From: Gloeocapsa sp. PCC 7428
Lineage (GTDB): Bacteria; Cyanobacteriota; Cyanobacteriia; Cyanobacteriales; Chroococcidiopsidaceae
Assembly: GCF_000317555.1 (NCBI RefSeq)
Contig: NC_019745.1
Location: forward strand, 496,001-560,000
DNA length: 64,000 bases
Direction of reading: 5' to 3'
Position numbers and translations under genes: made by a program. Within the stretch, counting starts at the first letter, position 1. Each line of letters opens with the position of its first letter. The notes under the pieces are model-generated. The model made no database searches and was not told the DNA's origin. It worked only from the letters and a program-made list of their open reading frames with translations. Shown here piece by piece: positions 8,914 through 18,436 of the stretch.

Positions 8914-10677
8914 ATGAGCAACAACGAATCAGCAGCAGTCAAAATCATTCCCCTTGGTGGGCTACATGAAATTGGTAAAAACACTTGTGTCTTTGAATAT
9001 GATGATGAAATCATTCTGTTAGATGCAGGGCTAGCGTTTCCTACCGATGAAATGCATGGCGTCAATATTGTGCTGCCAGACATGACGTATCTGCGGGAAA
9101 ATCGCCATAAGATTAAAGGCATGATTGTGACCCACGGTCATGAAGATCATATCGGGGGAATTGCGTTTCACCTTAAGCAATTTGAAATTCCTGTCATTTA
9201 TGGTCCTCGCTTAGCAATGACAATGCTAGAGGGTAAACTTGAAGAAGCAGGAGTTCGCGATCGCACTGAACTCAGAAGCGTACGCCCCCGCGATGTTGTG
9301 CGCCTAGGTTCCTCATTTTTAGTCGAGTTTATTCGCAATACGCACTCGATTGCTGATAGCTTTACTGTCGCAATTCATACTCCAGTAGGCGCGATCATTC
9401 ATACAGGAGACTTCAAAATTGACCATACTCCGGTAGATGGCGAATTCTTCGATTTACACCGTTTAGCAGAACATGGAGAAAAGGGAGTTCTGTGCTTAAT
9501 TAGCGACTCGACAAACTCAGAAGTTCCTGGACACACGCCTTCAGAACGCTCGGTTTATCCTAATTTAGACCGCATTTTTAGCCAAGCATCAGGGCGACTT
9601 TTAATCACAACTTTTGCTTCCTCGGTACATCGAATCAACATGATTTTAGAGTTGGCGAAGAAGCATAAGCGTGTCGTCTCGGTCGTTGGGCGTTCGATGC
9701 TGAATGTGATTGCCCATGCGCGGAACTTAGGCTATATCAAATGCGAAGATGAGCTTTTGCAACCGTTGCACGTTGTGCGATCGCTTCCTGACGAGCAAGT
9801 ACTCATTCTCACCACAGGTTCTCAAGGCGAACCAATGTCAGCCTTAACGCGAATCTCTAAAGGCGAACATTCACAACTGCGTATTCGTGAGGGCGATACC
9901 GTCGTCTTCTCAGCTAACCCAATTCCAGGCAATACAATTGCGGTTGTGAATACTATAGACCGCTTGATGATGCAGGGAGCAAAAGTTGTCTATGGTAAAG
10001 AAAAAGGAATTCATGTTTCGGGTCACGGTTGTCAGGAAGACCAAAAGCTGATGCTAGCACTGACCAAACCAAAGTTCTTCTTACCCGTACACGGCGAATA
10101 TCGTATGCTGATGAAGCACGCCGAAACCGCGCAAAGCATGGGAATTCCGCCAGAAAACATGGTCATTATTCGTAACGGCGATGTTGTTGAAGTTTCCCAA
10201 GACTCGATTCAAATCGCAGGTAAAGTTCCAGCAGGAATCGAGTTAGTCGATACGTCCGGTTCAGGAATGGTCAGTGGTACAGTTCTTAAAGAGCGCCAGC
10301 AGCTTGCAGAAGAAGGAATTGTTACCATCGCCGCCGCCGTAGACTGGAATGGGAAATTGATGATTAAACCCGAAATTCATCTGCGCGGTGTAGTGATCTC
10401 AATTGAGCGATCGCTACTGCAAAAATGGGTACAAGAGCGTATCGAAAATTTCCTACACTATCGTTGGTCAGACTTTGCGCAAGCAACTAATGGGGAACAA
10501 CCCGAAGTTGATTGGGCGGGACTTCAAGGACAACTCGAACGCGAACTTTATCGCGAAATCCGGCGCGAACTTCAGTGTCAACCGTCTGTCACCTTATTAC
10601 TACAAACTCCTGACGAACCTACGAAAGTTGCTGATGGTAGACGTCGTCGCCGTACTGCTGCTCAAGTAGCCTCGTAA
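8914..10677 (+). CDS. rnj: ribonuclease J (metallo-beta-lactamase/beta-CASP fold)
   Basis: 5'-to-3' exo/endoribonuclease that matures and degrades mRNA. The metal-binding motif THGHEDHIGG lies about 80 residues in, with further ligands in HSIADSF and HTGDFKID. The beta-CASP region includes ITTFASSVHR and LTTGSQGEPMSAL, and GNTIAVVNTIDRLMM and PVHGEYRML follow. I prefer ATG 8914 (protein beginning MSNNESAAVK) to an in-frame TTG nine bases earlier. The C-terminus ends in a basic Arg run (DGRRRRRTA). Downstream of asd-dapA in the same direction. Confidence 0.96.
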   Translation: MSNNESAAVKIIPLGGLHEIGKNTCVFEYDDEIILLDAGLAFPTDEMHGVNIVLPDMTYLRENRHKIKGMIVTHGHEDHIGGIAFHLKQFEIPVIYGPRLAMTMLEGKLEEAGVRDRTELRSVRPRDVVRLGSSFLVEFIRNTHSIADSFTVAIHTPVGAIIHTGDFKIDHTPVDGEFFDLHRLAEHGEKGVLCLISDSTNSEVPGHTPSERSVYPNLDRIFSQASGRLLITTFASSVHRINMILELAKKHKRVVSVVGRSMLNVIAHARNLGYIKCEDELLQPLHVVRSLPDEQVLILTTGSQGEPMSALTRISKGEHSQLRIREGDTVVFSANPIPGNTIAVVNTIDRLMMQGAKVVYGKEKGIHVSGHGCQEDQKLMLALTKPKFFLPVHGEYRMLMKHAETAQSMGIPPENMVIIRNGDVVEVSQDSIQIAGKVPAGIELVDTSGSGMVSGTVLKERQQLAEEGIVTIAAAVDWNGKLMIKPEIHLRGVVISIERSLLQKWVQERIENFLHYRWSDFAQATNGEQPEVDWAGLQGQLERELYREIRRELQCQPSVTLLLQTPDEPTKVADGRRRRRTAAQVAS

Positions 10678-11433
10678 TTAAGCTGCGTTAGCTCTCATTT
10701 GGGTTTGGGTTGTGAATCGCGTAGCTGAGATTGTCAATCCTTTTCCCAAGTTTGAGTTGTAAAGAAGCCCCCTAAATCCCTCACTTGTGGGGGGACTTAA
10801 AGTGGAGTGGTTTAGAAGCCCCCCAACCGCCCAAAATTGGGGGCTGAATCCAGGATTCCAAATGAAATAGCAAACCTTTGTGAACAAGCATTTTTCCTAC
10901 TTCTATGCATTCGAGGATGGAAGGAAGCTAGTCAATATTTGTGCGAGTTGAATTTTGTGTGAATTCACTGAAATACGCGATTATGTGCTTCAACAAAGTT
11001 CAGTAATGCTTCCCATTTTATTTGGAAACAAATTGGCGAAGATGATTGCAGTTGCAATTTAAGCTGCTAAAGAAAAAATCCTCCTTAGGCATGAGTGCAT
11101 CTACTTTTCGTTTCTTCAATATGTCTATCTATGTATGTTTAACACTTATCTGTATTTGCGCACAGACTTAACATGATCTTCTCATTGTTATTCCTAACTT
11201 CATTAAATTTTTAACTAGAGCAAGTTACAAACAAGATCAGCTGAGTAGCCTTACAGACGAGCAATATTTCTAGTTAATGTGATCGTCATAGAGAAACGTT
11301 TCTCAATTAATTACGTCAATAAATATAAGCCTGCATCTTAACCTAGAGCAGGACGATTCCGATATCGCTCATTAGCGTCTTGTAGATCTGAATTAGAAGT
11401 TCAATTTGCCTCGCGGTTTTTGAGGAGTGAACG
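10678..11433. other. 756-bp intergenic region after rnj
   Basis: No plausible gene on either strand. The first 170 bp carry two hairpin-forming dispersed-repeat copies (listed separately). The remainder is A+T-rich and shows no RNA gene that I can recognise. The promoter and ribosome site for the following small gene (GAGGAG-like stretch just before 11434) lie at its right end. Confidence 0.5.
10762..10845. repeat. two degenerate copies of an AGCCCCC...GGGGGCT hairpin repeat
   Basis: Copy 1 begins AGAAGCCCCCT near 10763 and closes with GTGGGGGGACT near 10796. Copy 2 begins AGAAGCCCCCCAA near 10814 and closes with TTGGGGGCT at 10845, forming a 9-bp stem with one bulged C. The two are direct repeats of each other and look like members of a dispersed intergenic hairpin family. 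They may also act as 3'-end structures for rnj mRNA. Confidence 0.6.
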
Positions 11434-11805
11434 ATGAATGTATCCGAGTACACAACAAAAATTTTACTTTCTAGCTGGGTAGGAATTGACCAAGCCATTG
11501 CTGCCAATAGCCCTAGCCAACCGTTACAACAACCTGGCGGTACGCCTAAGTTTGATATTTTGCAACCGCTACGTCAATGGGTTAACAAGATCAACGTTGG
11601 CGATCGCAAATTTGCTCACCGTTTGTGTCAATTGATTCCTGCACAGTGTCCTTTTGAGCGTGATTTAAAACTTTTTGGTCGCACACTTCACATTCCGCCA
11701 ATGTGTAAGCTGAATCCACTTTATGAAGAAGTTGTGGGTTTGCGCTTTCGGGCGTTGTGCTACTTAGCTGACGAGTGTGGCGAAGATATCACAGCTTATT
11801 GTTAA
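11434..11805 (+). CDS. Mo-dependent nitrogenase C-terminal domain family protein (orphan)
   Basis: 123 residues. From about residue 45 the protein matches the Mo-nitro_C domain found in small cyanobacterial proteins: PLRQWVNKINVGDRKFAHR, LIPAQCPFERD, and PPMCKLNPLYEEVVGLRFRA. Cysteines in CQLIPAQC, MCKL, LCYLADEC and the terminal AYC are conserved-looking. The name is historical; there is no nitrogenase gene nearby and the function is unknown. The ribosome site GAGGAG lies about 8 bases before ATG. A clear terminator follows 155 bp after the stop. Confidence 0.8.
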   Translation: MNVSEYTTKILLSSWVGIDQAIAANSPSQPLQQPGGTPKFDILQPLRQWVNKINVGDRKFAHRLCQLIPAQCPFERDLKLFGRTLHIPPMCKLNPLYEEVVGLRFRALCYLADECGEDITAYC

Positions 11806-11960
11806 ACGGTCGAGTTATAGCTTGGTAAAAAATTTCTGACATCATTACTGCTACTTACCAAGCTTACTATTGAACTTCTCAATTTTGAGCGTGAAAATTG
11901 TCTAATCCCCAATTCTTGTTAACTTTTTCTTAATTCCAACGCCCAAAAACTTAAATTGGT

Positions 11961-12002
11961 AAACTCACTGAGATTTTTCGCTAAATTTTAGTGAGTTTTT
12001 TT
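11961..12002 (+). terminator. intrinsic terminator
   Basis: AAACTCACT (11961-11969) pairs with AGTGAGTTT (11990-11998), with additional A/T pairing inside the loop. A run of seven T starts within the right arm (11996-12002). It probably ends the transcript of the small Mo-nitro_C-domain gene. The rest of the 441-bp spacer (11806-12246) has no gene. Confidence 0.75.
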
Positions 12003-12059
12003 ATAGCGTACACCAGTTCTCCTAACGACAAAATACAAGGCTTCTATTTCTAACAAGTG

Positions 12060-12232
12060 ATTAGACCTGCTGCATGAATCACAGACGCCCTCCGACTTCC
12101 TTCAGGGCTATCCAAGCAAAGTGTACCTTCGTACACTAAAACAAGATTTTTACGGATAAGACCAGGTCGGTGGACTTTGTTTTATTTAGCTAGCGAATAA
12201 ATTCGCGATTCGCTTCACGCAGGAGGTCTAAT
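12060..12232. repeat. 173-bp MITE-like element with terminal inverted repeats
   Basis: The left end ATTAGACCTGCTGCATGAAT and the right end (reverse complement ATTAGACCTCCTGCGTGAAG) are imperfect inverted repeats of about 20 bp. No coding capacity lies between. The interior contains a GTACACT motif, CGGTGGACTTTG and a short palindrome AATAAATT inside AGCGAATAAATTCGCGATTC. A second copy, missing its right end, is at 32813-32943. The element abuts the aldo/keto reductase gene, and its right end supplies an AGGAGG upstream of it. Confidence 0.65.
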
Positions 12233-12246
12233 ATGCGATCGCTCTC

Positions 12247-13320
12247 ATGCATTATGGCACGATGAAGACTGCCGTCTCTTTTTTAGGAATATTGATCGTG
12301 ACTATTTTACCGACATCGAGCAGACTGCAATTTACTGAAGATTTAAATATTTGCCGCATTTTGAATGGAATGTGGCAAGTTTCTGGCGGGCATGGGCGAA
12401 TCAACCCCCAAGTTGCGATTCAAAATATGTTTGAGTATAAAACCGCAGGCTTCACGACTTGGGATTTAGCAGATCATTACGGTCCTGCTGAAGATTTTAT
12501 CGGTGAGTTTCGACGACAGCTTGCAGCCAAATACGGAAAAGCTGCGTTATCTGAAATACAAGCTTTTACAAAATGGGTGCCTAGACCTGGCAGAATGACA
12601 AAAAAAATCGTCGCCGAAAATATTGATATCTCGCGTCGCCGGATGGATACTGAAACGCTCGATCTTTTGCAATTTCATTGGTGGGAATACCGCGATCGCA
12701 GCTATCTAGACGCACTAAATTATATGGCAGAACTTCAGGAAGAAGGAAAGATTAAGCACTTAGCTCTTACTAATTTTGATACTGAACATCTAGAAATTAT
12801 TCATCAAAATGGTATCAATATTGTATCAAATCAAGTACAGTATTCTTTAATCGATCGTCGTCCACAAGTACGTATGAGTTCATATTGCCAGCAGCATAAC
12901 GTACAGCTATTTGCTTATGGTTCGCTCTGCGGCGGGTTTTTATCCGAAAAATATTTAGGCAAGCCAGAACCACGCGGCGGTGAACTCAATACTGTGAGTT
13001 TGCGAAAGTACAAAAATATGATCGATGCTTGGGGCGGATGGCAATTATTTCAAGAATTACTGACAACGCTCAAGGCGATCGCAGAGAAACACGCTGTCAG
13101 CATCGCTAATATTGCAATTCGTTATGTTTTAGAACAACCCGCCGTCGCTGGTGCGATCGTGGGTGCGCGACTGAGCATCTCCCAGCATATCGAAGACAAT
13201 GCTGCTGTTTTTAGTTTCGCGTTGGATACGACCGATTGTCAACAAATCGAGACAATTCTCGCCAAGTCACGTAACCTTTACCAACTTATTGGCGACTGCG
13301 GCGACGAATACCGCCGCTAA
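12247..13320 (+). CDS. aldo/keto reductase
   Basis: NAD(P)H-dependent carbonyl reductase fold. The catalytic tetrad is visible in the 357-residue frame: Asp73 and Tyr78 (WDLADHYGPAE), Lys109 (FTKW) and His144 (LQFHWW). Cofactor-loop residues lie in AGAIVGARLSISQHIEDN near the C-terminus. Relatives usually begin close to LQFTEDLNICRILNGMWQVS. The upstream 25 residues (MHYGTMKTAVSFLGILIVTI...) look like a hydrophobic leader and may be an over-long start call, with TTG/GTG codons near 12289-12298 as alternatives. Preceded immediately by a MITE-like repeat. Substrate unknown. Confidence 0.88.
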   Translation: MHYGTMKTAVSFLGILIVTILPTSSRLQFTEDLNICRILNGMWQVSGGHGRINPQVAIQNMFEYKTAGFTTWDLADHYGPAEDFIGEFRRQLAAKYGKAALSEIQAFTKWVPRPGRMTKKIVAENIDISRRRMDTETLDLLQFHWWEYRDRSYLDALNYMAELQEEGKIKHLALTNFDTEHLEIIHQNGINIVSNQVQYSLIDRRPQVRMSSYCQQHNVQLFAYGSLCGGFLSEKYLGKPEPRGGELNTVSLRKYKNMIDAWGGWQLFQELLTTLKAIAEKHAVSIANIAIRYVLEQPAVAGAIVGARLSISQHIEDNAAVFSFALDTTDCQQIETILAKSRNLYQLIGDCGDEYRR

Positions 13321-13514
13321 AGGCGTGGAATAAAGGCAAGATTAAAATTTTAGCGCATTAAAAATAAATTTCATCTGACATAAGACAGATTTTTTTCAGA
13401 AAAGTTGCGACAAATCTGAAATAATCAGTTATATTTGACGACAAAATTTAACATTCAAGGCAAGGCGAAGCCCTAGGCTTGTCGAGTCAGGTGTTTATTT
13501 AAGGAGATGCGGTA

Positions 13515-14387
13515 ATGATGTATTTTTACCATCAACCCTCAAAGAAAACTCAATCTACCTGCGACAACTGGACAAAGTATCACAAAGTTGCTGCGAATGT
13601 AAGCCGGATTGTGACATTAGCTGCATTAATTGGACTAGGAGGTGAAATTTTAGGTCGTTATCCCGCGATCGCGCAAACAACACAACCGATTTCAACGACG
13701 CAAGCTGCACCAGCGCGCATGAATCTTAAAGTCAATCGACAGCCGCAGGAAAGCTACGAAAGTTTGATGAATCGGGCAGAAACTGTCGCTGTGACTGCGG
13801 TGAAACAACGCTTTAGTCAGGATCGACATACACCCGCAATATCAGTCATGATTGTGGCTGATAGTTACGGTGCGATCGCGCCTGTTTTGTCTTTAGAAAT
13901 TAGCCGTAACGAATGGCATTACAGCAAAGCAGAAACGAAAGACCAAATGAAATACTTCTCAACCGCAAAAATGCTGTTGGGATTTGATGGCGTTGCTACC
14001 AATAACACAAATCAGCCGCAAACGACTACCACCGCAACGCCCGAAACCACGCCAGAAATGGAGCAAATTGATCGATTTATTCGCGAATCTGATAATAAAC
14101 CAACAGCGATACCAGAGGAAATGCCTGAGGGTGCAGGAATCGAAGCACCCGCGATTGTACCTGTAGAAACATCAACTCCTGAATTACCCACAATCATCCC
14201 TGGTGAAGCGTCTGTTCCAGAAACAAGTGGTGCATTACCTAGTAATAATGCCATTTTGAATCCAGTTCCAGTCAACGGTGCAACAGAACCACAACCGAAT
14301 AACCTAAACCCAAACTTACCAACTTTTTCACCGATACCAACAAATAATGATGCTCCGTTGGGAAATATTCCAGCGAACCAAAACTAA
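13515..14387 (+). CDS. secreted or membrane-anchored protein with Pro/Thr/Asn-rich tail, function unknown
   Basis: 290 residues, start ATG 13515 with AAGGAG nine bases upstream. The N-terminus is polar for 28 residues. A hydrophobic stretch VTLAALIGLGGEILG follows, then AIAQ, which resembles a signal-peptidase site. A compact conserved-looking domain (residues about 75-155: ESLMNRAETVAVTAVKQRF, ISVMIVADSYGAIAPVLSLEISRNEW) is followed by 120 low-complexity residues rich in Pro, Thr, Glu and Asn. I do not recognise a named family. It probably acts in the periplasm or envelope. Confidence 0.7.
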   Translation: MMYFYHQPSKKTQSTCDNWTKYHKVAANVSRIVTLAALIGLGGEILGRYPAIAQTTQPISTTQAAPARMNLKVNRQPQESYESLMNRAETVAVTAVKQRFSQDRHTPAISVMIVADSYGAIAPVLSLEISRNEWHYSKAETKDQMKYFSTAKMLLGFDGVATNNTNQPQTTTTATPETTPEMEQIDRFIRESDNKPTAIPEEMPEGAGIEAPAIVPVETSTPELPTIIPGEASVPETSGALPSNNAILNPVPVNGATEPQPNNLNPNLPTFSPIPTNNDAPLGNIPANQN

Positions 14388-14727
14388 CTTCGCTGGCGTT
14401 GAAGCACTTGCGAAGGGTGAGACGCTAGTTAAAACAAGATTAGTTGGCTATCTAAAGTATTGAATCAGGGTTGCATACTTTCTTTTATAAATTGCGTGAT
14501 TTATACTGTTTCACTAAATGAGAATTACAATTAATTTCTCCTCTGCCCCTCTGCCCACGCCAGTCGCCTCAACGGGGGGAACCTCCGCACGGCGAGGCTC
14601 CTGAAGCTACCTATTTGTAGCAACCTCAAAGTGAAACGGTCTTAGAGGTTTTTGCCAAAACACAACTGTATCGTCGTAGTCATGCTCTAGAATAGAAAGG
14701 TTGTGAAAAATTGCGGTGTAACCTATT
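14388..14727. other. 340-bp intergenic stretch
   Basis: No gene. Contains the C-rich phrase CCTCTGCCCCTCTGCCCACG and a GGGGGGAACCTCCGCACGGC segment, which look like dispersed-repeat debris. The promoter of rpmF must lie near its right end. Confidence 0.45.
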
Positions 14728-14904
14728 ATGGCTGTTCCTAAGAAGAAAACATCTAAATCGAAACGCGACCAGAGAAGAGCAACTTGGAGACGTAAAGCAG
14801 CAGTGGAAGCGCAAAAAGCGCTGTCTTTAGGTAAATCAATTCTGACTGGACGCTCTACGTTTGTCTATCCTTCCAAGGAAGAAGAAACTGAAGACGAGGA
14901 ATAG
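14728..14904 (+). CDS. rpmF: 50S ribosomal protein L32
   Basis: 58-residue basic protein beginning [20 protein letters not shown], the invariant start of bacterial L32, followed by [20 protein letters not shown] and an acidic tail (EEETEDEE). Cyanobacterial L32 lacks the zinc-binding cysteines of many other L32 proteins, and none are present here. Structural component of the large ribosomal subunit. Confidence 0.96.
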   Translation: MAVPKKKTSKSKRDQRRATWRRKAAVEAQKALSLGKSILTGRSTFVYPSKEEETEDEE

Positions 14905-15067
14905 ACACGCGTTAACTTGATTGTGACAAGTAGCAAGCAGCAATAAGCGTTGTTAGGTAAATATCAAGATGATAAAAGCTTCAGCTTGAGGTTTTCTCCT
15001 GCCTATTTCAAGAGTTTTATCTCAAAATGAAGTTAGGTATATCCCACAACGTAATCTACCCAAGCAA

Positions 15068-15673
15068 ATGCTAGGAAAATTTTTTCAAAAACCAGGAGGC
15101 GCAGAAAGCGATCGCGTTCCTCCTGGTCAGTATTTAACAAAAGGGTTTCCCGTCTTAACCTACGGTCAAACGCCCAAAATTGACTTAGAAGAATGGCGGT
15201 TTCGGGTATGGGGTCTAGCCAAACCGGCGACGTTTACCATGTCCGATTTTATGGCACTGCCACAACACGAATTTACTGCGGATTTTCATTGCGTAACGCG
15301 CTGGTCTAAACTCGACGTAAAGTGGACTGGCGTCAAGGTGACAGATTTTATGCAGTTGATCGAGGTTGACCCCAAAGCAATCCATGTCATGGAACACTGC
15401 TACGGAGGTTACACCACAAATCTTCCCTTAGAAGACTTTGTTCGCGAAGAAAACTTTTTTGCGCATACGCTATTTGGCGAACCGCTACCCGCAGAACATG
15501 GCGGTCCATTGCGGCTGGTTGTTCCGCATCTGTATGCTTGGAAAAGCGCTAAGTGGATCAACGGTTTAGAATTTCTCGACCATGAAGAGTCGGGCTTTTG
15601 GGAACGTAACGGATATCACCGACGCGGTGAACCCTGGGCGGAAGAACGCTATAGCGGTTTCTTTGGGTTGTAA
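15068..15673 (+). CDS. sulfite oxidase-like molybdopterin-dependent oxidoreductase
   Basis: 201 residues of the YuiH/YedY-like oxidoreductase molybdopterin-binding fold. The Mo-coordinating Cys75 sits in DFHCVTRWSKLDVKWTG, followed by the conserved HCYGGYTTNLPLEDF and GGPLRLVVPHLYAWKSAKW. It lacks a signal peptide and the dimerisation domain of true sulfite oxidases, so it is probably a cytoplasmic single-domain enzyme. The physiological substrate is unknown. Monocistronic by context. Confidence 0.9.
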   Translation: MLGKFFQKPGGAESDRVPPGQYLTKGFPVLTYGQTPKIDLEEWRFRVWGLAKPATFTMSDFMALPQHEFTADFHCVTRWSKLDVKWTGVKVTDFMQLIEVDPKAIHVMEHCYGGYTTNLPLEDFVREENFFAHTLFGEPLPAEHGGPLRLVVPHLYAWKSAKWINGLEFLDHEESGFWERNGYHRRGEPWAEERYSGFFGL

Positions 15674-15737
15674 AACTCCGTAAGCAACAATCAGGGGAAA
15701 GAGTGATTTTATAAACACTGACCCCTGACCTCTCCCA

Positions 15738-17117
15738 CTAGCCAATTAACCGTTTGATTAAGTCTAGTTTGCCTGCATAGGGCGCGTAACGCCATTTTAA
15801 ATCAAGCCAAAAAGATTTCTTTAAGACGCTTTTTTCATGCGAGAACGTATCAAAACTCGCCTTGCCGTGGTATCTTCCGATTCCGCTATCTCCGACACCA
15901 CCAAACGGTAAAGATGAAACGCCAACTTGCATTACAGTGTCATTAATACAAACACCGCCAGAAGAAGTTTCTTTTAAAACTCGCTGTTGAATATCTTTGT
16001 TGCGCGAAAACACGTACAACGCTAAAGGTTTTGGTTTTTCGTTGATGATTGCGATCGCTTCGCTCAAATCGCCGTATTCAATAATCGGTAAAATTGGACC
16101 AAAAATTTCTTCTTGCATCACTGGCATTTCCAGTGAGACGCGATCAATAATCGTTGGAGCAATATAAAAGTCACGCGAATTGGTAGTTCCTCCGGTAACG
16201 ATTTCTCCATCGTGTAGTAATTCTGCTAAACGTGAAAATTGTTTTTGATTAACAATTCTGGCATAGTCAGAACTCTGTTGCGGATCTTCACCATAAAATT
16301 CTTTGATAACTTTTTGTAAGCTATCAAGCAGTTGTGGTTTGATTTGACGATTGACTAAAAGATAATCGGGTGCAATGCACGTTTGTCCAGCGTTGATAAA
16401 TTTACCCCAAGCTATTCTGCGCGCAGTATGTTCAAGATTAATATCGGTGTCTACAATGCAAGGACTTTTACCGCCTAATTCTAAAGTGACTGGCGTAAGA
16501 TGTTTTGCTGCGGCTTCCATCACAATTTTACCGACGGCTGTACCACCTGTAAAAAAGATATGATCGAACTTTTCTGCTAGGAGTTGTTTGCTAACGTCAA
16601 TACCACCTTCTACAACGGCGATGTAGGAGGGATCGAAATATTTCTGGATGATTTGTGAAACAACTGCTGAGGTGTTTGGCGCAATTTCAGAAGGCTTAAC
16701 AATGACACAATTACCTGCGGCGATCGCACCAATTAAAGGCGCTATAACTAACTGAAACGGATAATTCCACGGGCCAATAATTAAGACAACTCCTAGCGGT
16801 CCTGGATAGATGTATCCAGCCCCAGGAAGTTGTTCGAGGGGAAGACGTACTTTTTTAGGCTTTACCCATGATTTGATATGTTTCAAAGCATAATCAATTT
16901 CTCGCGTAATGCTAATTTCTGTAGCATACGTTTCTAATTCTGGTTTGTATAAATCTTTTTTTAGCGCATTGACAATGCTTTCTGCATTCTCTTGGATTGC
17001 TTGCTTTAGAGTTTTTAATTTTGCAATTCGAAACTCAACATTTTTTGTATTTCCACTCTGAAAATAAACACGTTGTTTACGGATAATATCATTTATAGAT
17101 AGTTCAGCAAGCATCAC
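15738..17117 (-). CDS. aldehyde dehydrogenase (ALDH3-like, fatty-aldehyde type)
   Basis: 459 residues, shorter than ALDH1/2 and typical of the ALDH3 class. It has the NAD-site segment IIGPWNYPFQL near 114-123, FFTGGTAVGK near 189-197, general base Glu213 in LELGGKSP and catalytic Cys247 in NAGQTCIAPDY. The C-terminal KSFWLDLKWRYAPYAGK is usual for cyanobacterial long-chain aldehyde dehydrogenases, which oxidise fatty or apocarotenoid aldehydes. Convergent with the molybdopterin oxidoreductase gene. Substrate assignment is inference. Confidence 0.92.
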   Translation of the reverse strand: MMLAELSINDIIRKQRVYFQSGNTKNVEFRIAKLKTLKQAIQENAESIVNALKKDLYKPELETYATEISITREIDYALKHIKSWVKPKKVRLPLEQLPGAGYIYPGPLGVVLIIGPWNYPFQLVIAPLIGAIAAGNCVIVKPSEIAPNTSAVVSQIIQKYFDPSYIAVVEGGIDVSKQLLAEKFDHIFFTGGTAVGKIVMEAAAKHLTPVTLELGGKSPCIVDTDINLEHTARRIAWGKFINAGQTCIAPDYLLVNRQIKPQLLDSLQKVIKEFYGEDPQQSSDYARIVNQKQFSRLAELLHDGEIVTGGTTNSRDFYIAPTIIDRVSLEMPVMQEEIFGPILPIIEYGDLSEAIAIINEKPKPLALYVFSRNKDIQQRVLKETSSGGVCINDTVMQVGVSSLPFGGVGDSGIGRYHGKASFDTFSHEKSVLKKSFWLDLKWRYAPYAGKLDLIKRLIG

Positions 17118-17335
17118 TCTTTTTTTGATTTCTAAGTTGTTTTATAATGTCTTATTATTAATATTATACAGGTTATTTTAAAGTCTGAATCCTTTGCTAT
17201 TGACAAATTAAGATCTAATATCTTAGATAACTTTACTGTTATAATTGTAAATTTAAAAATCAAAATTACGATTTTTTAATAGTGATACCAGCTGGTATGC
17301 AAGCCAGCTAGTTAATCAGGAAGGACATATTGAAC

Positions 17336-18436
17336 TTACTGAGCGGTCGGTAAGTCAACGATAAACACACTACCTTGACCAGGCGTTGATTTAACATTGA
17401 TCGTACCCTGGTGAGCTTCTACAATTCTACGTGAAAGGTAAAGTCCTAAACCGCTGCCAGAACGTTTGTGGCTTCCTTGGCGAAATCTTTCAAATAAGGT
17501 AGTTTGTTCTTCTTGTGGAATACCTGTACCCGTGTCTGCAACTTCAACCGTAATGTATGCATCTGAGTCTTCATTCTCAGACGACTTCATCCGTACCTTT
17601 ACCGAACCAGAGTCAGTAAACTTAATGGCATTTCCGACTAAGTTTGTAAATAAACGGTGAATTTCCAAGCGATCGCCAATCACTTTCGGGTTGACTTGCG
17701 ACTCCGTCTCAAATTGTAGAGGTAGCTTTTTTTCTTGCGCCAGCGGTTCTAATTCCTTCACAACCTCGGATAGTACCTCTTGCAAATTAACCGGCATGAA
17801 GTTTAAGACTTTACGATCTGCCTCAAAACGGTACACTTCTAATAAGGTGTTCACCATTTGCAATAAGTTTTGATTACTACGTGCCATTGTAGTAATCGCT
17901 TCTTTCATCGTTGGTGAAAGTTCGCCTAATGCACCTTGTTGAAACAGCATCAGCATTCGGTCGGCGGCGACTAATGGAGTACGTAAATCGTGCGTTAGGC
18001 GCGAGACAAAATCTTCGCGTTGGCGGGCTATTTGGTCGCGCTCGTCTACACTGTGTTTTAGCCGTAATAGCGATCGCACGCGTGCCAATAATTCATCAAC
18101 TTCCACAGGTTTACGAATAAAATCGTCTGCGCCCATGTCTAATCCTTGGGCTACACTCGGCTGATCGTACGCTGTAATCAGCAAAATTGGGATAAATGGT
18201 AGTTGATTGTTACGGCGGATGCGTTGCGTCACCTCAAAACCATCCATTCCTGGCATCATTACATCAAGGAGTACCAATTGTGGCGGCGACTGTTCAACGA
18301 GTCTTAACGCTGTAGGACCATCCTCAGCAGTGGAGATGTTATAGCCTTCTTCTTCCAGAATAGTTTGGATTAGAAAAACATTATCTGGAGAATCGTCTAC
18401 AACAAGAATATTGTCACGAGAGGGTTGGGAAGACAT
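17336..18436 (-). CDS. response regulator receiver - histidine kinase hybrid
   Basis: 366 residues: an N-terminal receiver domain (VVDDSPDN, phospho-acceptor Asp58 in LLDVMMPG, Lys109 in RKP), then a HisKA domain with H-box His149 in LTHDLRTPLV, then a HATPase_c domain (N-box NLVGNAIKFTDSG, DTGTGIP, GSGLGLYLS). It has no sensory or membrane segment, so it is a cytoplasmic relay that probably receives phosphate from another kinase. This receiver-kinase order is common in cyanobacteria. The output partner is not in the window. Confidence 0.93.
   Translation of the reverse strand: MSSQPSRDNILVVDDSPDNVFLIQTILEEEGYNISTAEDGPTALRLVEQSPPQLVLLDVMMPGMDGFEVTQRIRRNNQLPFIPILLITAYDQPSVAQGLDMGADDFIRKPVEVDELLARVRSLLRLKHSVDERDQIARQREDFVSRLTHDLRTPLVAADRMLMLFQQGALGELSPTMKEAITTMARSNQNLLQMVNTLLEVYRFEADRKVLNFMPVNLQEVLSEVVKELEPLAQEKKLPLQFETESQVNPKVIGDRLEIHRLFTNLVGNAIKFTDSGSVKVRMKSSENEDSDAYITVEVADTGTGIPQEEQTTLFERFRQGSHKRSGSGLGLYLSRRIVEAHQGTINVKSTPGQGSVFIVDLPTAQ

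Noticed and set aside
11434-11805. Evidence for nitrogen fixation
   Set aside because: The Mo-nitro_C domain name alone does not imply nitrogenase; no nif gene is in the window.
14521-14541. A Fur-like A/T-rich motif upstream of rpmF
   Set aside because: Only a weak match with no iron-related gene nearby.
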